A stretch of 9,694 bases of DNA from Thermodesulfobacteriota bacterium (lineage in GTDB: Bacteria; Desulfobacterota; Thermodesulfobacteria; Thermodesulfobacteriales; Thermodesulfobacteriaceae): contig QNAZ01000018.1 of assembly GCA_003641645.1 (NCBI GenBank), positions 1 to 9,694 of the forward strand. The letters run 5' to 3'. A program made the translations under genes and the position numbers. Every line of letters begins with the position of its first letter. The first letter of the stretch is position 1. Below, one piece after another: positions 1 to 5,576 of the stretch. The notes beneath the pieces are model-generated. The model worked only from the letters and a program-made list of their open reading frames with translations. It was not told the origin of the DNA and searched no databases.

Positions 1-461
1 GTAATCAAGATGGTTTTATCATCTAAACTTATTACTTTTCTTAAAATAGTTTCCCAAATCAATATATCTCTGTACTCATAAGGAGCCTTCCTTTGTAATT
101 CTCTTTGTACGATATCCTCGTGAGGGATATCTTTATAATTTATTATCTTGACATTGAAATCTTTTAGTTTGTTTTGCAAAAATTTACTATATTCGTGAGA
201 TATAGTTTCTATTTCTATGGTTTCTATTTCTAAGGTTTTTACAAAAAATAAATATCTGTTTAAATTTTTTAAAATTTTATGATATTCTGCAACGCATTTT
301 TTCAATCCTTCTTTATACTTATTTATCACCTCTTCAAAAACAATTTTGGGAACGAGTAATGATGCATTAGTTTTATGTAGAAATGATTTTAACAACTTAA
401 AATTTAGACTATCTAAAAACCAGTTATTATAAAATATATTCGTATCGATTACAATTTTCAT
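1..461 (-). CDS. PIN-like domain protein (DUF4935 type), 3' end outside window
   Basis: The ATG is at 461-459, with GGAG 7 bases upstream, and the frame stays open for 153 codons to the window edge. The protein begins MKIVIDTNIF, the first beta strand of a PIN ribonuclease fold with Asp6 as the first metal ligand. Glu43/Glu44 in VFEEV and Asp132 in YRDILIWETIL sit where further PIN acidic residues are expected. The wording 'YRD-x-LIW' is typical of the DUF4935 branch. The visible part ends at ILI, just where the last strand and the usual TN..DF motif would begin, so the C-terminus is missing because of the window edge. PIN proteins of this kind are metal-dependent RNases often found in defence islands or as toxins. 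No cognate antitoxin is visible: the segment upstream is a relic of another restriction gene, 19 bases away. The substrate is unknown. The family call rests on motifs only. Confidence 0.75.
   Translation of the reverse strand, partial: MKIVIDTNIFYNNWFLDSLNFKLLKSFLHKTNASLLVPKIVFEEVINKYKEGLKKCVAEYHKILKNLNRYLFFVKTLEIETIEIETISHEYSKFLQNKLKDFNVKIINYKDIPHEDIVQRELQRKAPYEYRDILIWETILRKVISLDDKTILI
202..231 (-). repeat. 15-bp tandem duplication inside the PIN gene
   Basis: Two adjacent 15-base units, 202-216 and 217-231, differ by one base and encode the repeated peptide EIETI-EIETI at residues 78-87 of the PIN protein. The unit is a multiple of three, so the frame is kept. It is probably a recent slippage duplication in a charged linker. 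Confidence 0.6.
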
Positions 462-480
462 TCGCAGTCTCCAGCTATTA

Positions 481-612
481 TTAGAAACATTTCTCTATTA
501 TTTTAATTTCTTTCTCTGTTAAATCATAAAGTTTGTAAATTAACTGATTTATGCGGGTTTCAAGGGCGGGAGTATTGGCGGAGTAACCATGAGTTTGTTT
601 TAAACAAAACAT
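481..612 (-). pseudogene. C-terminal remnant of a type IIG-like restriction-modification protein
   Basis: The frame ending with TAA at 483-481 encodes about 35 recognisable residues: HGYSANTPALETR, then INQLIYKLYDLTEKEIKIIE. The pattern 'ALE.rIDqLVYeLYgLTeeEI.IVE' is known from the extreme C-termini of Eco57I/TaqI-like N6-adenine methylase-nuclease fusions (type IIG; PglX-like proteins are similar). Such proteins usually exceed 900 residues. Here the frame meets stops at 666-664 and 684-682, and no methylase motif is present upstream. A 43-codon ORF could start at ATG 612, but its first residues (MFCLKQ) do not look like family sequence. The PIN gene begins 19 bases downstream, so the two were probably once in one operon. 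Family recognition is from memory of the motif. Confidence 0.6.
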
Positions 613-739
613 TTTAAATTTTCTCTTTTGTTTTCTCAAAAAATATAGTTCCCATGTGCTGTTTTAAATCTGGATATTTTGTTATAAATGCTTTTTATAA
701 GCCAATTTCTCATGAAGGGGGGGCTCCTTTATAATAAAG
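613..739 (-). other. degenerate spacer after hsdR with a G7 tract
   Basis: No convincing gene lies between the hsdR stop and the IIG relic. It holds AAAGGAG (730-724), a run of seven C on the minus strand (723-717), then an ATG at 713 opening a 25-codon ORF to 636 (begins MRNWLIKSIY) that I do not recognise. Another frame reads KAFITKYPDLKQHMG, ending before the relic, which may be decayed coding sequence. The C7 run is out of character in this AT-rich DNA. No hairpin followed by a T-run is visible, so I see no hsdR terminator. Confidence 0.35.
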
Positions 740-3700
740 TTATTTTGAATACAAATTTTCTGCATGATTGAGTAATTCAGAAGCTATTTTACTAATCTCT
801 TTATAATCTATTCGTGCATCTATTACTTTAATTAACACATTTTTTAAAGCCATTCTTATTTTAGCTTTTATTTGTTCCTTTTTGTTCCAATCAGCTACTT
901 TTATGTAATAACCAAGTTCCTTTACTACCTCCCTTGCTACTCTTTTTATTTCTTCATAATTCTCAAAAATTTTTTCTTTAGAAGATAAAAGATCATAAAA
1001 TGCCAGCTCTTCTTCGCTTAGTCTCAAGCTTTTGCCTTCTTCTTGTTTTTTCTTTATTTCCCTTGCTATTTCTATCAACTGCTCTATAACATCTACTGCA
1101 GTTAATAATCTAACATTATATTTTTCTATAGTCTTTTTTAACATTTCATAAAGAGAACGATACCTAAAAGGATTTCTTTTTACTCGTACTTTTAGCTCAT
1201 CATTTAGTATTTTGGCAAGTAAATCTGCTGCATAATTTTTGTATTCCATTTTTCTAAATTGAATCAAAAAATTTTCGTCAAGAATAGAAATTTCAGGCTT
1301 TTCCTTTTCTAATAAGGAAAAAATATCTATCGGCTCTTCTGCAGAAATACTTTTTGAAATAAGCTGACTTATTTCATATTCTAAATCTCTTGATATACCT
1401 TTTATTTTTTCTGTAGAATATTTAACAATCATCTTTTTTATCATCTCAAAAAATCTTATCTCATCTTTTATTTTTAAAGTTTCTGGATGCGGGCTTGCCA
1501 GAAGATAAAGTTTTTTAAGTGTCAAAAAATTTTTTATAAACATTTTCTTTTTTTCTTCATTGCCACTTATTCTGTTATATGCTTCAGCTGTAAGTTTTGA
1601 AAGTTCTGCAGGAGAAAGTTCTTTCCATTTTTTATATTCAATTCCAGTAAACATAGAAGCTACTATATCGTATTTCTCTTTTAAAAGGTCTATAATTTGA
1701 TTTAAATCTGTTAATATTTCTTTTATAGTTTCAGGAGTATATTTACTTAAAGATTTTCGCAAATTATCTGCGATTCCTATATAATCCACAATAAGTCCAC
1801 CTGGTTTGTCTTTAAACACTCTGTTTACTCTTGCTATTGCTTGAGCTAAGGAATGGTCTTTCATAGGCTTGTCAAAATACATCGTGTGAAGACAGGGAAC
1901 ATCAAAACCAGTAAGGAGCATATCAACCACTATAAGCATTTTTGGGTCTTTATTCGGATTTTTAAAATTATTTAAAAGAATTTCCATTTCATGTTTATTT
2001 CTCAAATGCTTCCAAAACTCTTCTGGATCTTTTTGTTTATTTCCTGACATTGCAATCTCAACTGAAGGAGCATTAGGTAATTTTGTGATTTCATCATATA
2101 GTTTAACAGCGACTTTTCGTGAAATTGTTACTATCATTGCTTTTCCTTCTATTTCTTGAATTCTTCTGTTAAAATGTTCCACAATATCTTTTGCAATTTC
2201 TTTTAATCTTTCAGGATTAGAGATAAGTTTTTCAAGCCTTGCATACTTTTTCTTTATAGCTTCTTTTTCTTCTGGTTCCATAAATTCTGATATTTCTTCA
2301 AACTCTTCATCAATAAATTCATTAGTTAAATGAAGCTTTGAAAGTCTTGCCTCATAATAAATTGGCACAACTACTCCGTGTCTTCTTGCTTTTTCCATGG
2401 AATAAACACTTATAGGTTCTCCAAATACAAGATATGTATCTCTGTCCCAAAGTTCGATAGGAGTTGCTGTAAACCCCATAAAAGATGCATTAGGAATAGC
2501 TTTTCTTAAGTTTTGTGCAAGTTCTCTATACTGGCTTCTGTGGGCTTCATCAGCTATCACGATTATATTTTTTCTATCTGTAAGAATGGGATATTCTTCT
2601 GCTTTTCTTTTTCCAAACTTTTGAATAGTTGCAAAAATAATTCCCCCTGCCTTAGTTCTGATCAATTCCTGCAAATGTTTTATACTTTCAGCATGATTCA
2701 CAATAGGCATAGTAGAAAAAAGCTCATAAAGTTGTTCATCAAGATTTTTTCTGTCGGTGATAAAAAGTAAAAGAGGATTTTCAAATTCTTTTATTTTTAA
2801 AACTTTTCTTGCATAAAATAACATAGTAAGAGATTTACCGCTTCCTTGAGTATGCCAAACAACTCCTATTCTTCTTTCCTCAGGAGTTCCCTCTTCAAGA
2901 ACACATTTTTTAGTCCTTTCTACAGCTTTTTTAACAGTATAAAACTGATGAAACATAGCGATCTTTTTATTATAGGTTTCACCTAATTTTTCATAAAAAA
3001 TAAAATCCTGTAGAAACTCTAACAAATGTTCCTTTCTGAAGAGCCCTTTAAGTAAGACTTCAAGCGAGGTCATTTGTTTTCCATTAAAATAGTAAAGATA
3101 ATGTCCTTCTTCAATCTCTCTTACTTCTAAATCATCATCACTAAAAATACCTTCCCAGATAAAGAACCTATCCCAATCACTGGTTGGTGAACCATATTTT
3201 GTTTCCAGTCCATCACTTGCCACTAAAATCTGAGCGTAAGTATAAAATTGAGGAATATCTTTTATTTTAATTTTGTGGTCATTGAAGGCATCTTTTGCTG
3301 TCTCATTTGCATTAAAGCTTTTAAATTCAAAAACAGCTAAGGGCAAACCATTTACGAAAATAACCAAATCTGGTCTTCTGTGCATGCTTCTTTCATACTG
3401 ATATTCAACAGTAAACTGATTTGCCGCGAGAAACTCATTATTTTCAGGGTTTTCAAAATCAATGATTTTTACAATTTTCGTTTTCTCTTCCTTTCCTTCT
3501 TTGAATGTCAGTTTAACTCCATTTGTTAAGAAATCGTAAAATATCTTTCCCTTAATAACAAAATCTGGATGCTTAAGCTCAGTAATTTTTTTATAGACCT
3601 CTTCCGCAAGTTCATCCGTAAGCCAAGGATTTATTCTTTTTATTGCTTGAATGAATCGCTTCTTTAAGATTACATGCCGTAAAGACTCTCTTTCTTCATT

Positions 3701-3826
3701 CTCAGGGCTTAAATTTGAGCCGTGAGTATAAACATATCCAAGCTCTTTAAGCCATTCAATTGCTGGCTGTTCCACCAGATAATCTTCTGTGAGTGTAGGG
3801 TCCATTTTTTTATCTTTTAGAGGCAT
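740..3826 (-). CDS. hsdR: type I restriction enzyme R subunit (endonuclease/translocase)
   Basis: HsdR is the motor and nuclease of a type I restriction complex: it pumps DNA using ATP and cuts unmodified DNA far from the recognition site. The 1028 residues are normal length and uninterrupted. Near residues 151-170 is the PD-(D/E)xK site: Asp153 in RPDLVIF and Glu167-x-Lys169 in VFEFKS. The superfamily 2 motor follows: Walker A HTQGSGKS (about 325-332), FITDRKNLDEQL (355-366), DEAH (426-429), GFTATP (451-456), VVDMLLTGFDVP (633-644) and QAIARVNR (662-669). A long helical C-terminus probably docks to HsdM/HsdS. Start: ATG 3826 overlaps the DUF2283 stop by 17 bases, while Met8 (ATG 3805) lies two bases-plus downstream of that stop (TAA, four A, ATG). 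Neither has a good ribosome site, and Met8 gives MDPTLTEDYLVEQPAIEWL, the more usual HsdR beginning. Its N-terminal coding sequence shares a 22-bp direct repeat with the relic at 4508-4529, so it may derive from a different system from hsdM. Confidence 0.96.
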   Translation of the reverse strand: MPLKDKKMDPTLTEDYLVEQPAIEWLKELGYVYTHGSNLSPENEERESLRHVILKKRFIQAIKRINPWLTDELAEEVYKKITELKHPDFVIKGKIFYDFLTNGVKLTFKEGKEEKTKIVKIIDFENPENNEFLAANQFTVEYQYERSMHRRPDLVIFVNGLPLAVFEFKSFNANETAKDAFNDHKIKIKDIPQFYTYAQILVASDGLETKYGSPTSDWDRFFIWEGIFSDDDLEVREIEEGHYLYYFNGKQMTSLEVLLKGLFRKEHLLEFLQDFIFYEKLGETYNKKIAMFHQFYTVKKAVERTKKCVLEEGTPEERRIGVVWHTQGSGKSLTMLFYARKVLKIKEFENPLLLFITDRKNLDEQLYELFSTMPIVNHAESIKHLQELIRTKAGGIIFATIQKFGKRKAEEYPILTDRKNIIVIADEAHRSQYRELAQNLRKAIPNASFMGFTATPIELWDRDTYLVFGEPISVYSMEKARRHGVVVPIYYEARLSKLHLTNEFIDEEFEEISEFMEPEEKEAIKKKYARLEKLISNPERLKEIAKDIVEHFNRRIQEIEGKAMIVTISRKVAVKLYDEITKLPNAPSVEIAMSGNKQKDPEEFWKHLRNKHEMEILLNNFKNPNKDPKMLIVVDMLLTGFDVPCLHTMYFDKPMKDHSLAQAIARVNRVFKDKPGGLIVDYIGIADNLRKSLSKYTPETIKEILTDLNQIIDLLKEKYDIVASMFTGIEYKKWKELSPAELSKLTAEAYNRISGNEEKKKMFIKNFLTLKKLYLLASPHPETLKIKDEIRFFEMIKKMIVKYSTEKIKGISRDLEYEISQLISKSISAEEPIDIFSLLEKEKPEISILDENFLIQFRKMEYKNYAADLLAKILNDELKVRVKRNPFRYRSLYEMLKKTIEKYNVRLLTAVDVIEQLIEIAREIKKKQEEGKSLRLSEEELAFYDLLSSKEKIFENYEEIKRVAREVVKELGYYIKVADWNKKEQIKAKIRMALKNVLIKVIDARIDYKEISKIASELLNHAENLYSK
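3768..3789. repeat. 22-bp direct repeat, copy 1 (inside hsdR start)
   Basis: This 22-base stretch is identical to 4508-4529. Here it encodes most of EDYLVEQ, about residues 14-20 of hsdR. The copies are 740 bp apart in the same orientation and enclose the toxin-like and DUF2283 genes. They look like homologous 5' ends of two hsdR genes, not a mobile-element repeat, but they could support recombination that deletes the interval. Confidence 0.85.
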
Positions 3827-4053
3827 CCAGGATAGTTATTCCTACCAGTTCATTATCTTTAAATCTTAACAATATACCTTCTTTTGTCATCTTGGTGTCA
3901 GTAGCTTTTTGAGGTCGGCGAAAACTTATATATAATACATCTGCTTCTTCATCATAGTCTATCCACATTTTTTTTTTGCGGGAATTTTAAAAGACAGTGG
4001 GTAACTTTAAAAATTTCATTTATCATTTCTCTACTTAAAATTGTTTCTGCCAT
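3810..4053 (-). pseudogene. DUF2283 protein gene, frameshifted at a poly-A tract
   Basis: The ATG at 4053 follows a strong GGAGG (4065-4061). The first frame reads MAETILSREMINEIFKVTH, then LLKFPQKKN and stops soon after a run of ten A. The second frame resumes as MWIDYDEEADVLYISFR and continues through EGILLRFKDNELVGITILD to TAA at 3812-3810. With nine A instead of ten, one 80-residue protein results. It matches the small DUF2283 fold: D-x-E-A-D-x-LYI early, then a G-x-x-ILD ending. DUF2283 proteins are of unknown biochemical role and often sit beside small toxin-like genes, which suggests an antitoxin-type partner (inference). The stop is within a few bases of the hsdR start, so translation could be coupled. 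The break may be decay, phase variation at the A tract, or a sequencing error. Translation could also start at ATG 3973, inside the A tract, giving the conserved part alone. Confidence 0.75.
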
Positions 4054-4060
4054 ATTATTT

Positions 4061-4065
4061 CCTCC
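4061..4065 (-). promoter_or_regulatory. Shine-Dalgarno site for the DUF2283 gene
   Basis: GGAGG, within AAAAGGAGG on the minus strand, lies 7 bases before ATG 4053. It is one of the best ribosome sites in the window. It supports the 4053 start and shows that the gene's 5' signals remain intact despite the frameshift. Confidence 0.6.
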
Positions 4066-4075
4066 TTTTCCAACC

Positions 4076-4339
4076 TTATTTTACTTGTAAAATAAGCAGT
4101 AATAATAAATCCCTCATTGGATTTAACTCTTTATAAATTACTGCTAAAAATTTATTATTCATCTTTTTTAAAGCAATAAGTGCTCCTCTATATCCTTTAA
4201 TAATAAAATCAGGATCTTCTATTGTATTTAAAACTTCATCATAATATCCCGCTAATTCATCGTGGTTTTCTACTATATGAAACCATCTTTCTTCTGTAAG
4301 CCTTATAGGAACATTATTTTTAGATTTCGCAATATCCAC
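4076..4339 (-). CDS. small toxin-like protein paired with DUF2283, frameshifted near its 3' end
   Basis: The start is GTG at 4339-4337, preceded by AGGAG 8-9 bases upstream. The readable 87 residues begin MDIAKSKNNVPIRLTEERW, then HIVENHDEL, GYYDEVLNTIEDPDFIIKGYRGALIALKK split over residues 31-59, and FLAVIYKEL. This pattern (RLTEERW-HI-E-H, LAGYY-EVL-TIE-PD, F-VIYKE) is that of a small uncharacterised family commonly encoded just before DUF2283 genes. I believe it resembles RelE/EndoU-like (BECR-fold) nuclease domains, but that is inference. After KELNP the frame becomes a run of leucines (MRDLLLLLILQVK). One base shifted, at about 4117-4121, it reads NEGFIITAYFTSKI and then RLEKEEII up to TAA 4037-4035, the ending expected for the family. 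The original gene therefore overlapped the DUF2283 start. The present product probably lacks its last strand, so a lethal activity could be disarmed. Confidence 0.7.
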   Translation of the reverse strand: MDIAKSKNNVPIRLTEERWFHIVENHDELAGYYDEVLNTIEDPDFIIKGYRGALIALKKMNNKFLAVIYKELNPMRDLLLLLILQVK

Positions 4340-4340
4340 T

Positions 4341-4507
4341 TTACATCTCCTCTACTCTCAATTTACCAAAAACAAGCAAAAGTAAAAGTGTATCACTAAT
4401 TTTTCTTTAAACCACAGTCTGTTTCTGGTTGAGGATGATTTTTTAAGAGTGGTTCAACAAGGGTGTGAAATTTTTGAAGGGTGGGAGAGGAAGGAAATAT
4501 CATAAGT
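4341..4507 (-). pseudogene. hsdS: degraded 3' end of a second hsdS
   Basis: In the first frame the segment reads MIFPSSPTLQKFHTLVEPLLK; after an A6 tract (about 4444-4439) the homology passes to another frame, IILNQKQTVV, an internal TAA, then RKISDTL and LVFGKLRVEEM to TAA 4343-4341. The intact homologue at 5031-5200 ends ILIPPSSLIEKFEEVV, IILNQKQ and LVFGKLRVEEI, and the nucleotide sequences align across the tail with scattered substitutions. The fragment is thus the last ~55 codons of a diverged hsdS, with one frame break and one nonsense change. It lies directly before the toxin-like gene (GTG one base after its stop), a spacing that a whole hsdS would also have had. Confidence 0.8.
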
Positions 4508-4529
4508 TGTTCCACCAGATAATCTTCTG
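4508..4529. repeat. 22-bp direct repeat, copy 2 (hsdR relic)
   Basis: Identical to 3768-3789; it encodes EDYLVEQ of the relic hsdR start. The match ends abruptly at 4507, exactly where hsdS-like sequence begins, which marks the recombination junction. Confidence 0.85.
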
Positions 4530-4551
4530 AAAGCTCTGCCTTCATATTCAT
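4508..4551 (-). pseudogene. hsdR: 5' relic of a second hsdR, fused to hsdS tail
   Basis: ATG 4551 opens MNMKAELSEDYLVEQ, which equals the usual HsdR beginning ('..LSEDYLVEQPAIEWL'), then switches at once to hsdS-tail sequence. The fused ORF runs 51 codons to TAG 4398-4396. ATG follows the stop of the PD-(D/E)xK gene by three bases, so an hsdR once followed that gene in the operon. No good ribosome site is visible. The chimeric peptide is unlikely to be functional. Confidence 0.7.
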
Positions 4552-4554
4552 GCT

Positions 4555-5034
4555 TTAAAAGGGTTTTTTTTCATACCATTCAACAAATTCTTTTTTATTA
4601 ATATCAAGGTGAACTAATACTATTCGATATCCATAGGCACCACTGAGAAAATCAGGATTAATTGTTTTATCCAATCGTTTTATTTCTTCTGGAATCTCAT
4701 TGGTTGAGATAAGCAGGGCATACTTAGCCCCAAATAATTGAGCATACTTTTTTGTTTGGTAGATGTCATCCAATTCAATTGAGCTATTTTTAATTTCCAC
4801 CACAATAAAGTAACTAAATGAATTTTCTTTAACAAAGCCTGTGATATCTGGACGAGCTTTTTTAAGGAAGTTAAAAATTATTTCCCTTCCTCTTGGAATT
4901 TCTGACTTTAATTTATTACTAAATCCTGTATCTGCTGTTATTTCTAAGTAAAAATCGTTAAACTTGGCTTTAAGAATTTCTTCTAACCTCTCCTTAATTA
5001 CTTCATAGAGTTGCTTCTCTTTTCTCACCTTCAT
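4555..5034 (-). CDS. small PD-(D/E)xK nuclease-like protein of the hsd operon
   Basis: The 159-residue product carries the core of a PD-(D/E)xK fold: Asp63 in RPDITGF, then Glu80-x-Lys82 in FIVVEIKN, followed by a helix with QTKKYAQLFGAKYALLIS (residues 93-110), whose Gln-x-x-x-Tyr pattern and following strand are typical of restriction-type nucleases. It has no helicase, methylase or target-recognition domain, and no signal peptide or membrane segment. The ATG overlaps the hsdS stop by four bases (ATGA), with GGAGG just upstream, so it is translationally coupled to hsdS. The position and fold suggest an accessory DNA nuclease or DNA-binding factor of the restriction system; its actual role is unknown. 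It resembles the N-terminal nuclease domain of HsdR in layout (RPD..., VxEIKN), so it might be a stand-alone derivative. Confidence is high that it is a gene, moderate for the fold. Confidence 0.75.
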   Translation of the reverse strand: MKVRKEKQLYEVIKERLEEILKAKFNDFYLEITADTGFSNKLKSEIPRGREIIFNFLKKARPDITGFVKENSFSYFIVVEIKNSSIELDDIYQTKKYAQLFGAKYALLISTNEIPEEIKRLDKTINPDFLSGAYGYRIVLVHLDINKKEFVEWYEKKPF

Positions 5035-5576
5035 ATTTCCTCCACCCTTAATTTTCCAAATACAAGCTTTGGTAGTAAAGCATCCCTTATTTTTCGCAAA
5101 ACCATAATTTGTTTCTGATTTAAAATGATTTTACTCCTTATAGGAAAAACTACTTCCTCAAATTTTTCAATAAGAGATGAAGGAGGAATTAATATAGGAC
5201 CTGCCTTTATAACCTCAGCATTAGTATTTGGACGAGTAGAACCTTCAGCAGCTCCTTGAATATATTTTTGATAATCTGGGGCTTTTAGCCAGTAATAAAG
5301 ATAATACGGAGTTAATTTATGATTTTTGATTTTTAACCTTATAAGATAAGATGCAAAAACACTTAACGGTGGATTTTCTACTATTGCTACTTTTCCAATA
5401 TCACCAATTCGACTAATTACTATATCCATGTTTTTTAACCGATACTTTGGGAAAATATCATTAGTAATATTACAAAAAGGAACAGAATCCCAATCGATAA
5501 CAAAAGCTTTATTAATATCCTTAATTCTCAGAAGTTTTATTTTTCCTGTTTCTTCTCCAGATGCCGTAAACCCATA
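5031..5576 (-). pseudogene. hsdS: hsdS 3' part (second target recognition domain), out of frame
   Basis: From 5576 the frame reads YGFTASGEETGKIKLLRIKD, then INKAFVIDWDSVPF, PKYRLKNMDIVISRIGDIG, and finishes with KIILNQKQ and LVFGKLRVEEI, TGA at 5033-5031. This is the second half of a HsdS: target recognition domain 2 and the C-terminal conserved helix. It continues the upstream half exactly if one base is restored next to 5577. An internal ATG at 5429 gives 132 residues but has no ribosome site, so independent translation is unlikely. The restored protein would be 422 residues, normal for HsdS. Confidence 0.85.

Noticed and set aside
727..739. CTTTA-TAA-TAAAG hairpin right after hsdR as a terminator
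   Set aside because: The stem is only 5 bp and nearly all A/T, and no T-run follows on the minus strand.
2513..2770. Plus-strand open frame of 85 codons
   Set aside because: It lies wholly opposite the helicase core of hsdR, has no family-like sequence and is rich in Phe/Ser/Ile/Lys as expected for an antisense shadow.
3768..4529. Direct repeats as target-site or insertion-sequence ends
   Set aside because: The repeats are coding sequence for the same hsdR peptide, and the interval contains no transposase or inverted ends.
5031..5429. Independent 132-residue second specificity protein
   Set aside because: No ribosome site at ATG 5429, and homology continues upstream of it in the same frame to 5576, so it is the broken second half of hsdS.
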